The translations under genes and the position numbers were made by a program. Source: Pelomonas sp. BJYL3 (lineage in GTDB: Bacteria; Pseudomonadota; Gammaproteobacteria; Burkholderiales; Burkholderiaceae_C). Taken from it: a DNA stretch of 64,000 nt. The DNA lies in contig NZ_JANZKX010000004.1 of NCBI RefSeq assembly GCF_027257975.1, positions 62,001 to 126,000 of the forward strand, given 5' to 3'. How positions within the stretch are numbered: the stretch's first letter is position 1; the number at the start of each line of letters is the position of its first letter. The notes beneath the pieces were generated by a model. It saw only the letters and a list, made by a program, of their open reading frames with translations, searched no databases and was not told where the DNA came from. Positions 34,369-42,646 of this stretch are shown here, piece after piece.

Positions 34369-35544
34369 ATGCGCACGCTCAGTTCCCCATCGCCCACCCA
34401 GGCCCGCTGGCGCGACCCCAAGCGCTGGTGGTGGCTCATGTCCCCGGCCTTTCCTGCGCTGGTCTGGCTCAATGTGCTGCGCTACCTCGCCACGGGCGAC
34501 GAGCTCTGGCTGTGGATCAGCACCCTGGTCGTCTATGTCGGCATTCCGCTGCTGGACACCCTGCTGGGCCAGGACCGCAGCAACACGCCCGAGGATGAGC
34601 GAGCCCGCATCGAGTCCGACCCCTGGTACCGCGTGCTGCTCGTGCTATTCGTGCCGCTGCAGTACGGGCTCACGGTGCAGGGCGCCTGGGTCGCTGCCAC
34701 GCAGCCCCTGAGCCTGTGGGGCTGGCTGGGCCTGGTGCTCAGCGTGGGCGGCATCAATGGCGTGGGCATCAACACCGCCCATGAGCTGGGCCACAAGCGG
34801 CCGCGCTGGGAGCGCTGGCTCTCGCGCATCACCCTGGCGCCCGTGGCCTACGGGCACTTCTACGTGGAGCACAACCGCGGTCACCACCTGCGCGTGGCCA
34901 CGCCGGAAGACCCGGCCAGCAGCCGCATGGGCGAGAGCTTCTGGGCCTTCCTGCCGCGCACCGTTTTCGGCAGCCTGGCCTCGGCCTGGGCCATCGAGGC
35001 CGAACGCCTGGCACGGCTGCGCCTGCCCGCCTGGCACTGGCGCAACCAGTGCCTGCAGGCCTGGGCCATGACCCTGGCCTTCTACGGCGCCCTGGCCCTG
35101 TGGCTGGGCGCGCCGGTGCTGCTCTTCCTGGCGGCGCAGGCGGCCTACGGCATCAGCCTGCTGGAGGTCGTCAACTACATCGAGCATTACGGCCTGCTGC
35201 GCCCGCGTGATGCGCAAGGCCGCCTCACGCCCTGCGACCCCACGCATTCCTGGAACTCGGACCACCGCGTGTCCAACGTCTTCCTCTACCAGCTGCAGCG
35301 GCACAGCGACCACCACGCCCACCCCGGCCGCCGCTACCAGGTGCTGCGCCATTTCGACGAAAGCCCGCAGCTGCCCTCGGGCTACGCCGGCATGCTCTTG
35401 CTGGCCTATGTGCCACCGCTGTGGTTCCGGGTGATGGACCCGCGCGTCGTCACCCACTACGGCGGGGACCTGGGCCGGGCCAATCTGCAGCCCTCGCGCC
35501 GGCGGCGCCTGCTGGCGCGCTGGGGCACGCCGGCCTCCCGCTGA
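34369..35544 (+). CDS. alkB: Alkane 1-monooxygenase, AlkB type
   Basis: A 391-residue inner-membrane diiron hydroxylase that oxidises alkanes (or related terminal methyl groups) to 1-alcohols. The three histidine boxes and the extra box are complete: HELGHK (H138, H142), EHNRGHH (H168, H172, H173), NYIEHYGL and LQRHSDHHAHP (H312, H315, H316). Membrane helices are at about 25-60, 85-135 and 215-260. It ends without a rubredoxin domain, and no rubredoxin or rubredoxin reductase gene is nearby, so electron partners must be encoded elsewhere. The AraC gene just downstream is a possible regulator. Substrate range cannot be told from sequence. Confidence 0.92.
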   Translation: MRTLSSPSPTQARWRDPKRWWWLMSPAFPALVWLNVLRYLATGDELWLWISTLVVYVGIPLLDTLLGQDRSNTPEDERARIESDPWYRVLLVLFVPLQYGLTVQGAWVAATQPLSLWGWLGLVLSVGGINGVGINTAHELGHKRPRWERWLSRITLAPVAYGHFYVEHNRGHHLRVATPEDPASSRMGESFWAFLPRTVFGSLASAWAIEAERLARLRLPAWHWRNQCLQAWAMTLAFYGALALWLGAPVLLFLAAQAAYGISLLEVVNYIEHYGLLRPRDAQGRLTPCDPTHSWNSDHRVSNVFLYQLQRHSDHHAHPGRRYQVLRHFDESPQLPSGYAGMLLLAYVPPLWFRVMDPRVVTHYGGDLGRANLQPSRRRRLLARWGTPASR

Positions 35545-35632
35545 ACGCAAGCCCCTGCGGCAGGCGTTCCGCCGCGCCGCCTCTATCATCCGCAGCTTCC
35601 CGACGACAGGGCGGCCGCGCCCTTTCCCTGGC

Positions 35633-36142
35633 ATGTCCCTGCCCCCCCGTTCTCCGAGCCCCGCGCTGCTGCGCCGCCTGCTGCGCGCCCGGGACCGCAT
35701 GGACGCCGCCTCCGAGGAGGCCTGGCCGGTGCAGCGCCTGGCCGCGCTGTGCGGGCTCACCGAGGCCTACTTCGCCCGCGCCTTCAAGGCCGCCTTCGGC
35801 CTGCCACCGCACCGCTACCTGCTGAGCCGCCGCATCGAGCGTGCCTGCGCCCTGCTGCGGGACACCGAGATGAACGTCACCGAGATCGCACTGCAGACCG
35901 GCTGGGAGAGCCTGGGCACCTTCGGCCGCACCTTCCGCGACATCACCGGCAGCCACCCTGCCGCCGTGCGCGAGCAGCTGCGCCGCGAGACCCCCGTCCA
36001 GGCCCTGGCCGGCATGCCCCTGTGCCACCTGATGGCCGCCCACCGCCCCGATCTGCTCAGCGCAGTTTCGGAGAAGCGCCGCCAGGCCGCAGCCGCTACA
36101 AACGAGGCCTCGGACACTGACAGCGACAAGGAGCTGACATGA
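35633..36142 (+). CDS. AraC-family transcriptional regulator, DNA-binding domain only
   Basis: A 169-residue protein with both AraC helix-turn-helices: VQRLAALCGLTEAYFARAFK, AFGLPPHRYLLSRRIERACA and MNVTEIALQTGWESLGTFGR. It lacks an N-terminal sensing domain. The stop overlaps the VOC gene by four bases, so regulator, VOC and DUF1801 genes form an operon. This AraC/VOC pairing recurs in proteobacteria; the effector is unknown. Confidence 0.88.
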   Translation: MSLPPRSPSPALLRRLLRARDRMDAASEEAWPVQRLAALCGLTEAYFARAFKAAFGLPPHRYLLSRRIERACALLRDTEMNVTEIALQTGWESLGTFGRTFRDITGSHPAAVREQLRRETPVQALAGMPLCHLMAAHRPDLLSAVSEKRRQAAAATNEASDTDSDKELT

Positions 36143-36546
36143 ATGCAGGAATCGACGTGATGGGCCTCTACGTTCACGACCAGGACGAAGCCCTGGCCTT
36201 CTATGTGGAGCGGCTGGGCTTCAAGGTGCACACGGATGTGCGCAATGGCCCCTTCCGCTGGCTGACGGTGCAGCACCCGGAGCAGCCGGAGGTGCAACTG
36301 GGCCTCTTCAAGCCCGGCCCGCCCATGCAGGACGCGGCCACGGCCGACGCGCTGCAGGCCCTGGTGGCCAAGGGCGCCATGCCGCCCCTGGTGATGCGCG
36401 TGAAGGACTGCCGCGCCAGCTGCGCGGCCTTCCGTGCCGCCGGCGTGGAGATCACCCAGGAGCCCGTGGAGCGCTTCGGCAGCGTGGACGCTGGCTTCCG
36501 CGACCCTTCCGGCAATGGGTGGAAGCTGATCCAGACCCGCGACTGA
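36139..36546 (+). CDS. VOC family (glyoxalase/dioxygenase-fold) protein
   Basis: A 135-residue two-module VOC protein: IDVMGLYVHDQDEALAFYVE, RLGFKVHTDVRNGPFRWLTV, QLGLFKP, and in the second half ITQEPVERFGSVDAGFRDPS, GNGWKLIQ. Possible metal ligands are Gln/Glu in the VQL and DPSGN strands. Could be a lyase, dioxygenase or resistance-type binding protein. Operon with the AraC gene before it and DUF1801 after. Confidence 0.87.
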   Translation: MNAGIDVMGLYVHDQDEALAFYVERLGFKVHTDVRNGPFRWLTVQHPEQPEVQLGLFKPGPPMQDAATADALQALVAKGAMPPLVMRVKDCRASCAAFRAAGVEITQEPVERFGSVDAGFRDPSGNGWKLIQTRD

Positions 36547-36564
36547 ACCACAGGAGAACCGCCC

Positions 36565-36957
36565 ATGCCCAGCCGCAGCGCCAAGCCCGCAGGCCCCTCC
36601 CCTTCCACCCTGATCGACGAGCGCATCGCCACCCTGGGCGACTGGCGCGGCGCCCTGCTGGGCCGGCTGCGCGCACTGATCCTCGAGGCCAGGCCCGACA
36701 TCGAGGAAGACTGGAAATGGAGCGGCCCCTGCTGGACCCATGCCGGCCTGATCTGCACCGGCGAGACCTACCAGCGCCACGTGAAGCTCACCTTCGCCCA
36801 TGGCGCCTCGCTGCCCGACCCGTCCGGCCTCTTCAACAGCAGCCTGGACGGCCGCGTGCGCCGCGCGATCGACTTCGCCCAGGACGCGGTGGTGGACGGG
36901 CCGGCGCTGCAAGCCCTGATCCGTGCGGCGGCCGACTACAACGCCGGCAAGGCCTGA
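36565..36957 (+). CDS. DUF1801 domain protein
   Basis: A 130-residue protein of the DUF1801 (YdhG-like) fold: ERIATLGDWRGALLGRLRAL, EEDWKWSGPCWTHAGLICT, GETYQRHVKLTFAHGASLPD, LFNSSLDGRVRRAIDF. Function unknown; often encoded beside VOC proteins as here. AGGAGAA upstream supports the start. Confidence 0.87.
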   Translation: MPSRSAKPAGPSPSTLIDERIATLGDWRGALLGRLRALILEARPDIEEDWKWSGPCWTHAGLICTGETYQRHVKLTFAHGASLPDPSGLFNSSLDGRVRRAIDFAQDAVVDGPALQALIRAAADYNAGKA

Positions 36958-37153
36958 CCCCACGCCAGGGGCCGGCCCGCGCTTGAAATGCGGGCCCCGG
37001 CCTCCAGCTATGGCCCCATGTTCCAGTTCTTCCACCCCCGCCCCGTCGTGGACCGCCGACCGGTGGCCGAGCACAGCGTGCGCATGCAGGCCGTGGCCCT
37101 GCCGGCCTTGACGGCCCTGGCCCCCGCCGCGCCCGCGGGCGAAGCACCGGCGC

Positions 37154-37660
37154 TCAGTCCGCCAGCAGCGCCCAGCGTTCGTGGTCCCGCCAGCGCCCGT
37201 TGATCTTGAGGTAGCGCGGCGAGAAGCCCTCCTTGCGGAAGCCGCAGCGCCGCGCCAGCGCCAGGGAGGCCGCATTGCCCGGCTGGATGTTGGCCTCCAC
37301 GCGATGCAGCTTCAGCACCCGGAAGGCGTGACGGCAGACCGCCTGCAGGCCCTCGCCCATCAGCCCCTGGCCGGCGTGGGGCGCGAAAGCGTAGTAGCCC
37401 AGGTAGGCGCTGCGCAGGGCACCCAGCACGATGTGGCTGAGGTTGACGACGCCCACCAGGCTGTCGTCGTCACGCCGCAGGACCAGGAAGGACTGCTGCC
37501 CCGGCTGGCGCATGCGGTCGAGCCAGGCCAGGAAGGCCACGGCATCCGCCGGCGGCGACACCCAGCGACCGTGCAGGCGCCGGCTGGCGGCCACGGCGGC
37601 CAGGAAGGCGGGGGCGTCGCCGGCCTCGGGCGAGCGGAGATAGATGCGGGACGGTGGCAT
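37154..37660 (-). CDS. GNAT acetyltransferase, RimJ/RimL type
   Basis: A 168-residue N-acetyltransferase: IYLRSPEAGDAPAFLAAVAA, FLVLRRDDDSLVGVVNLSHI, AYLGYYAFAPHAGQGLMGEG (acetyl-CoA loop), LKLHRVEANIQPGNAASLAL and CGFRKEGFSPRYLKINGRWR, DHERWALL. It resembles RimJ/YjcK enzymes acting on ribosomal-protein N-termini, but the substrate is not certain. An open frame extends upstream to 37891, but conservation begins at 37660. Confidence 0.88.
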   Translation of the reverse strand: MPPSRIYLRSPEAGDAPAFLAAVAASRRLHGRWVSPPADAVAFLAWLDRMRQPGQQSFLVLRRDDDSLVGVVNLSHIVLGALRSAYLGYYAFAPHAGQGLMGEGLQAVCRHAFRVLKLHRVEANIQPGNAASLALARRCGFRKEGFSPRYLKINGRWRDHERWALLAD

Positions 37661-37841
37661 GGACAGGCAGGCAATCGCAGAGCCGGCATTGTGGCCCTGG
37701 GACGGCGCGACTGACCGCCCCGCAACAACCCTGCACCGACCAGGGCGGGCACCCCGCCAGGCGAGGCCGACTCGGCTAGTCTTCAGCCAGGCGCCCGGCC
37801 GTCCGGGCCGGGCGCACCCCTCCTTCAGCCGGAGCCCCCTC

Positions 37842-38330
37842 ATGACGCCCAAGACACCCAAGAACACCCTGTGCCTCTGGTACGACGGCACGGCCCTCGA
37901 GGCCGCAGAGTTCTATGCCCGCACCTTCCCTGACAGCCACGTCGGCCCCATCTGCCGCGCGCCGGCCGACTTCCCCAGCGGCAAGGCCGGCAGCGTGCTG
38001 ACGGTCCAGTTCAGCGTGATGGGCATTCCCTGCCTGGGCCTCAACGGCGGCCCCGGCTTCCCGCCGACGCAGGCCTTCTCCTTCCAGGTCGCCACCGAGG
38101 ATCAGGCCGAGACCGACCGGCTCTGGGACGCCCTGCTGAGCAGCGGCGGCCGGCCCAGCGCCTGCGGCTGGTGCCAGGACCGCTGGGGCGTGCACTGGCA
38201 GATCACGCCGCGCGTACTCAGCGAGGGCATCTCGGACCCCGATCCCGCCGTCGCCCGGCGCGTCTTCCTGGCCATGATGGACATGGTCAAGATCGACATC
38301 GCCACCATCGAGGCGGCCCGGCGTGGCTGA
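37842..38330 (+). CDS. PhnB-like VOC family protein
   Basis: A 162-residue protein of the PhnB / 3-demethylubiquinone-9-methyltransferase-like branch of the VOC fold: LCLWYDGTALEAAEFYARTF, VLTVQFSVMGIPCLGLNGGP, FSFQVATEDQAETDRLWDAL, WCQDRWGVHWQITPRVL and VFLAMMDMVKIDIATIEAA. The methyltransferase label in databases is historical. GGAG lies ten bases before the ATG. Nearly overlaps the GFA gene. Confidence 0.88.
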   Translation: MTPKTPKNTLCLWYDGTALEAAEFYARTFPDSHVGPICRAPADFPSGKAGSVLTVQFSVMGIPCLGLNGGPGFPPTQAFSFQVATEDQAETDRLWDALLSSGGRPSACGWCQDRWGVHWQITPRVLSEGISDPDPAVARRVFLAMMDMVKIDIATIEAARRG

Positions 38331-38340
38331 GGGCGGCCCC

Positions 38341-38733
38341 ATGGACAGCGTCAGCGGTGGATGCCTGTGCGGCCGGGTCCGACTCGTGGCCAGCGGCCGG
38401 CCCCGGCGCGTGGGCCTGTGCCACTGCCTGGACTGCCGCAAGCACCACGGCGCCCTCTTCCACGCCTCAGCCATCTTCGAGCAGACGGCCGTCGCGATCA
38501 GCGGCCCTACACAGCACTACCGCGGCCGCCACTTCTGCCCGCAGTGCGGCTCCTCGGTCTTCTCGCGCTCGGGAGACGAGGTCGAGGTGCACCTCGGTGC
38601 GCTGGACGCCCCCGACCAGTTCCGCCCGCACTACGAGCTGTGGACCGTGCGGCGCGAGTCCTGGCTGCCGCCTTTTGAGCTGACGGGGCACTACCCCGGC
38701 GACCGGCCGGCGGACGCCCCCCGCGAGTGCTGA
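38341..38733 (+). CDS. GFA family zinc-binding protein
   Basis: A 130-residue protein of the GFA (glutathione-dependent formaldehyde-activating-like) family. Zinc cysteines are visible: GGCLCGRVRL, LCHCLDCRKHHGALFHASA and FCPQCGSSVFS. Most members lack demonstrated formaldehyde chemistry. A GTG at 38323, overlapping the preceding stop, would add six residues; the ATG at 38341 has GAGGG eight bases upstream. Confidence 0.87.
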   Translation: MDSVSGGCLCGRVRLVASGRPRRVGLCHCLDCRKHHGALFHASAIFEQTAVAISGPTQHYRGRHFCPQCGSSVFSRSGDEVEVHLGALDAPDQFRPHYELWTVRRESWLPPFELTGHYPGDRPADAPREC

Positions 38734-38892
38734 GGCCCCGCCCTCCTGCGGACTAGGGGGTCGCCGGGCGTGGGTTAACGCGCCGATACATCTCCGCTGC
38801 CACAAGCGCCCGGGAACAGGCATGGTGTCGCCGCGGTGCAGGGGGCGGAGGCCCGCCTGCCACCGACGACAGGATGTGCAGGGAGGGATGCC

Positions 38893-40572
38893 ATGAAGGC
38901 CGAGACAGGCGTCGGGATGGGGCTGCGCGCGCCCCGCCACCGGATCAGGACCAGCGTGCAGGCACTGGGGCTGGGGCTGACGCTCGCCCTGGGCGCCCCG
39001 GGCACGGAAGCCGCGGCCGCGTCGGCGCTGGACGCCGGCACGATCGGGCAGGTGGTCGGTGCCGCCACGCTGGACGCCATGGCCGAGGCCTCGGTGCGGG
39101 CCTGCGTCGAGATGGGCGTTCCCCAGGGCGCGGCCCTGCAGACCGCCTTTGCCGACTGGCGCACGCGCCACCGCCTGCCGCTGCTGCGCTCGGTGGTGAT
39201 GAGCCTGGCGGCCCGCCAGCACCGCGATCCCCCCTGGAAGGACCTGCGCGAGACCATGTACCAGCGGGTGCTGGACGAGCCCCAGCCCGACAAGGCCTGC
39301 GAGGCGCTGATGCAGGACTGGTCCACGCCCACCATGGACGCCAGCACGCTCTACCCGGCCGCCGTGGCCACCGCCCAGGCCCTCATCGCGGAAAAGCTGG
39401 CCCATGCGCCCGAGCCCCTGCCCGTGGTGCCGGGATTGCTGGGCGGGGGTCAGGTCTTGACCATCGCCCAGCTGCTGAAGCTGATCGAGCCTGCGGGCAA
39501 GGCGGGCGGCGGCCAGGACGCGCGCCGGCCGCTGTCCAATGTGCTGGTCAGGGGGCGGGTCGTGCGCTGGCTGGACGACCGCGTCAGTTTCCAGCTGGTG
39601 CAGGACGAGGGCCCCTTCAGCGCGCAGCGCGCCATCGTCCTGCGCTTCGATGCCGAACCGCTGCTGGGCCGCGAGGTGGTGCTGCGGGGCGACGTGAAGG
39701 ACCCGCGCGCCTACACCGTGGAGCTCTCCGATGCCGCCTGGCTCAGCGACCCCGGCGGCCTGCAGGCCTCCCCGCTGCCGGCCCAGGCCCTCCGGCGCAA
39801 GCCCGTGCCCCTGCAGCGCGTGCTGGGCAAGCCCGGCCAGGGCGTGCCGGAGAAGGAGCTGGCCGCCGTCGTGCTCTACGGCTACGGGGACTACAGCAAC
39901 GGCTCGCAGTGGCGGGAAGACGTGCGCTTCCTGCTGCGCGACGGCAGCGCCTACCTGCGCACCGAGATGCCCCCCGACCAGCTGGACGCCGGCCGCTCCC
40001 GGCGCCTGGAGCCGCAGCAATGGGCACGGTGGCGCGCCCGGGGCGAGCACTACGACTTCCAGGCGCAGAACGAGCAGGGCACGCCCGAGGGCGCCTGGGA
40101 GGCCGCCCAGCACCGGCCCATGCGACCCTGGGCGCCCGGCACCCGCCTGGAGGGCAGCTACAGCCGCAGCGCCTTCCACGGCAGCCTGTTCACCGGCGGC
40201 ACCGCCTCCACGAACAGCATCCGCTTCAGCCGCGACGGCCGCTTCGAACGCAGCTTCTATGCCCAGTCCGGCTCGGGCAGCCTGGCCGCCGTCCAGGGCA
40301 CGGTGATCCACGGCGCCTCCTCGGGCGACGGCAAGGGCAGCCAGAGCGTGTTCGCCGGTACCGTCGGCACCGGCCTGGGCAACGTCACCACCACCTCCGG
40401 CCCCGCGCGCAAGGACGACGGCGCCAGCCGCCGCGGCAGCTACACACTCAGCGGCTATGTGGCGGTGCTGCGCTACGACGACGGCCACGAGGAACGCCTG
40501 CTGAGCTTCCCGGTGGACGACGGCAGCCGCTCGGTCTACCTCGGCCAGGGCAGCTACTCGATCAACAAGTGA
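38893..40572 (+). CDS. Secreted protein of unknown function with lipocalin-like C-terminal region
   Basis: A 559-residue exported protein; signal peptide ends near GAPGTEAAA and GGGAGGGA precedes the ATG. Residues about 35-150 are helical (AAALQTAFADWRTRHRLPLL). Residues about 215-300 look OB-fold-like (NVLVRGRVVRWLDDRVSFQL, EVVLRGDVKDPRAYTVEL). The C-terminal 150 residues form a barrel-like pattern (LEGSYSRSAFHGSLFTGGTA, IRFSRDGRFERSFYAQSG, GSYTLSGYVAVLRYDDGHEE) seen in lipocalin-like domains. No family name recognised. Followed closely by another secreted protein gene, likely co-transcribed. Contains a copy of the 15-bp repeat. Confidence 0.65.
   Translation: MKAETGVGMGLRAPRHRIRTSVQALGLGLTLALGAPGTEAAAASALDAGTIGQVVGAATLDAMAEASVRACVEMGVPQGAALQTAFADWRTRHRLPLLRSVVMSLAARQHRDPPWKDLRETMYQRVLDEPQPDKACEALMQDWSTPTMDASTLYPAAVATAQALIAEKLAHAPEPLPVVPGLLGGGQVLTIAQLLKLIEPAGKAGGGQDARRPLSNVLVRGRVVRWLDDRVSFQLVQDEGPFSAQRAIVLRFDAEPLLGREVVLRGDVKDPRAYTVELSDAAWLSDPGGLQASPLPAQALRRKPVPLQRVLGKPGQGVPEKELAAVVLYGYGDYSNGSQWREDVRFLLRDGSAYLRTEMPPDQLDAGRSRRLEPQQWARWRARGEHYDFQAQNEQGTPEGAWEAAQHRPMRPWAPGTRLEGSYSRSAFHGSLFTGGTASTNSIRFSRDGRFERSFYAQSGSGSLAAVQGTVIHGASSGDGKGSQSVFAGTVGTGLGNVTTTSGPARKDDGASRRGSYTLSGYVAVLRYDDGHEERLLSFPVDDGSRSVYLGQGSYSINK
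39446..39459 (-). repeat. Dispersed repeat, 14 of 15 bases, inside the secreted protein gene
   Basis: The minus strand reads CAAGACCTGACCCC, preceded by T instead of G. On the gene strand it encodes GGQVLT. Confidence 0.65.
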
Positions 40573-40607
40573 GCGCTGCACCGCGTGCAGCCCCGACGGA
40601 GAGTCCC

Positions 40608-41453
40608 ATGCATCCTCATTCCTGCTCATTGACGCAAGACCTGACCCCGCCGCGGCACCGCCCGGCGCGCACGCCGAAAGCGGCCGCCGCCACCCTGGTG
40701 CTGGTGGCGGCCACCCTGCTGGGCCTGCCCAGTGCCGGCAACGCCGCCGCGCCCGCCGCCCAGGCCACGCCCACGCTGAGCCTGGCCGAGCAGATGCGCG
40801 CCATGCTGGGCAAGCCGGCCGCCGGCAACGCGCCGGGGACGCCTGCCGGCGCAGGCAAGGGTGCGGGCCCCTTGGCGGGCGGCAGCGCCGGAACCGTCGC
40901 AGCCCAGGGCACCGGCCCCCTGTTCACCGCGGCGCCGGCCGTGGCCGCGGCACCGCTGCTGGTCGAGGGCCCGGCGCAGTTGCGGCAGTCGGCCACCGAG
41001 CTGGCCCAGCGCTTCCCGGCCGCCCAGCGCGGCGCCATGAGCAAGGCCTTCGAGGAGTCCTTCGCCTTCTGGCAGAAGCTGGAGACGCAGCTGGGCCTGG
41101 CCTCCAATGACCTCGCAGCGGGCGTGGCGGCCTTCATCGCGGGCAACTACGCCGCCTTCACGCAGCAGCAGGTGGCCGACGAGCACTTCAAGACCCTGGT
41201 GCGCCAGATGCAGGGCCTGCTGGGGCAGAACGCCGGCATCCAGCAGGCCAGCCCGGCCCAGCGGCGCGCCATGTACGAGCAGCTGGCCATGGTGGGCACC
41301 TTCATGGTCGTCTACCGCGAGCAGCTGAGGCTCAAGCCCAATCCGGCGGAGGAGGTCCATTTCCGCAACACGGCCCGGGCCAATCTGGAGACGGCCCTGG
41401 GCGTGGGGGTGGAGCGGCTGCAGATCGGCGCGCAGGGCCTGGAGATCCGCTGA
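40608..41453 (+). CDS. Secreted helical protein, possibly DUF6683-like
   Basis: A 281-residue protein with an extended N-terminus and an export signal (ATLVLVAATLLGLPSAGNAA), then an Ala/Gly-rich linker and a helical domain from about 125: LAQRFPAAQRGAMSKAFEES, ASNDLAAGVAAFIAGNYAAF, QRRAMYEQLAMVGTFMVVYR. This resembles DUF6683 proteins as I remember them; not certain. It starts 35 bases after the preceding secreted protein, suggesting a two-gene operon. An exact copy of the 15-bp repeat falls in the pre-signal segment and reads TQDLTP, possibly extending the N-terminus. GGAGA precedes the ATG. Confidence 0.65.
   Translation: MHPHSCSLTQDLTPPRHRPARTPKAAAATLVLVAATLLGLPSAGNAAAPAAQATPTLSLAEQMRAMLGKPAAGNAPGTPAGAGKGAGPLAGGSAGTVAAQGTGPLFTAAPAVAAAPLLVEGPAQLRQSATELAQRFPAAQRGAMSKAFEESFAFWQKLETQLGLASNDLAAGVAAFIAGNYAAFTQQQVADEHFKTLVRQMQGLLGQNAGIQQASPAQRRAMYEQLAMVGTFMVVYREQLRLKPNPAEEVHFRNTARANLETALGVGVERLQIGAQGLEIR
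40634..40648 (+). repeat. Dispersed 15-bp repeat, exact copy near the N-terminus of the secreted protein gene
   Basis: GCAAGACCTGACCCC on the plus strand, within the codons before the signal peptide, reading QDLTP in the same frame as the rlpA copy. Confidence 0.85.
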
Positions 41454-41477
41454 AAGCCGCGAGCCCGCTGCTCAACC

Positions 41478-41501
41478 GATCAGCGGATCAGTGGATCAAC
41501 G
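41478..41501. repeat. Three tandem 8-bp units at the end of the hydrolase gene
   Basis: GATCAGCG, GATCAGTG and GATCAACG in a row. The middle unit contains the stop codon of the minus-strand alpha/beta hydrolase gene. Confidence 0.6.
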
Positions 41502-42549
41502 GCAGGATGCGCTCGCGCAGCAGCCGGTACTGCGCGTCCAGCATGGGCTGGTTGGGGTCATGCCCGACCTGGGGCAGCAGGACCAGCTCCTTCACGGGAG
41601 CCTTCAGGCCGGCCACAAAGGGCTGGGTCACGTCGGGCGTGGTGAGCAGGTCCTCTTCGCCCTGCACGAAGAACATGGGCAGCCGGAACTCTGTGCCCAG
41701 CTTGCGCAGATTGATCGTCGAGGCCATGCCATCGCCTTTGAGGCCCACGAACTGCAGGAAGGAGTAGTCCTCGCCGGCCTCGTAGTCCGCCTGCGCCTTG
41801 GGCGTGGCGTAGAGCGCGGGCGGCTGCCACCAGGCCTTGGGCGCCGGGATCGTGCGCTGGGCTTCGTAGCGGCGGATCACGCGGCGCACCTTGCCGAAGC
41901 TGCGCGGGTCCGTCCAGGGTGGTGCGCCCACGGCCTGCAGCACCGCCAGCGCCTCCTGGTCCTGCGCGTCCTGGACCCGCTTGAGCAGATGGGCATAGCT
42001 CTGCACCCCGTTCTCGACCTCGTCCACGATCTGCGAGGTGCCCAGGTAGGCATGGAAGAGCTCGGGATGCGCATGCACCATGTGGAGGCCCAGGACCGAG
42101 CCCCAGGAGCTGCCCCACACGATGACCTTTTTCTGACCGAAGCGCTTTGCCAGGTAGGCCGCCAGCTCGTTGCCGTCGCTGACCAGCTGCGCAACGGTCA
42201 GCGGCACGTCGTCAGCCGTCGGGTTGCGGCCGAAGGTCATGCCGGAGCCGCGCTGGTCCCAGTGCACCAGGGTGAAGTCCCGCGCCCAGGCGCCGAACAT
42301 GGCGTCGCCATAGGGGCTCAGCGGATTGCCCGGCCCGCCATGGACGAAGAGCACGATGGGATTGCCGCAGCGTTCGCCCTTCACGGTGACCCACTGCTCG
42401 ATGCCGCCCAGCTTGACGAAGCCCTGCTCGTCGACGCGCTGCGCCGGCGATGCACAGGCGGCGGTGGCGGGCGGGGCGTCCGTGGCCGCGAGCGCCCAGG
42501 CAGGCAGCAGACAGGCAATGGCAAGGAGGGCGAGAGCGCGTCTTGGCAT
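41488..42549 (-). CDS. Secreted alpha/beta hydrolase, proline-iminopeptidase-like (S33)
   Basis: A 353-residue exported hydrolase. Signal peptide ALALLAIACLLPAWALA. The oxyanion motif is HGGPGNPLSP, the strand VHWDQRGSGMTFG is typical of proline iminopeptidases, the nucleophile elbow is GSSWGS with Ser148, the acid lies in VQGEEDLLTTPD, and the His in LPQVGHDPNQP. Upstream in-frame sequence to 42615 is not conserved. Last gene of the minus-strand block after the PhoD-like gene, with a 97-bp gap. Substrate unknown. Confidence 0.88.
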   Translation of the reverse strand: MPRRALALLAIACLLPAWALAATDAPPATAACASPAQRVDEQGFVKLGGIEQWVTVKGERCGNPIVLFVHGGPGNPLSPYGDAMFGAWARDFTLVHWDQRGSGMTFGRNPTADDVPLTVAQLVSDGNELAAYLAKRFGQKKVIVWGSSWGSVLGLHMVHAHPELFHAYLGTSQIVDEVENGVQSYAHLLKRVQDAQDQEALAVLQAVGAPPWTDPRSFGKVRRVIRRYEAQRTIPAPKAWWQPPALYATPKAQADYEAGEDYSFLQFVGLKGDGMASTINLRKLGTEFRLPMFFVQGEEDLLTTPDVTQPFVAGLKAPVKELVLLPQVGHDPNQPMLDAQYRLLRERILPLIH

Positions 42550-42646
42550 GGGGCGAGCGGTCGTTGGTGGAGATGCTGGAGCGTAGCGATCCCGCCGGCG
42601 GCTGCCAGTCGGCATACCCCTGGGTCCGTGGCCGGCGAGCCCGGCC

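Noticed and set aside
36988-37203. A 71-codon plus frame after the DUF1801 gene
   Set aside because: No ribosome-binding site, Ala/Pro-rich composition, and overlap with the GNAT gene on the other strand.
38874-41453. An 859-codon plus frame covering both secreted-protein genes
   Set aside because: Only its last 281 codons are a real gene (from 40608). The first part is an out-of-frame shadow of the 38893-40572 gene, seen from Arg/Gly/Pro-rich composition.
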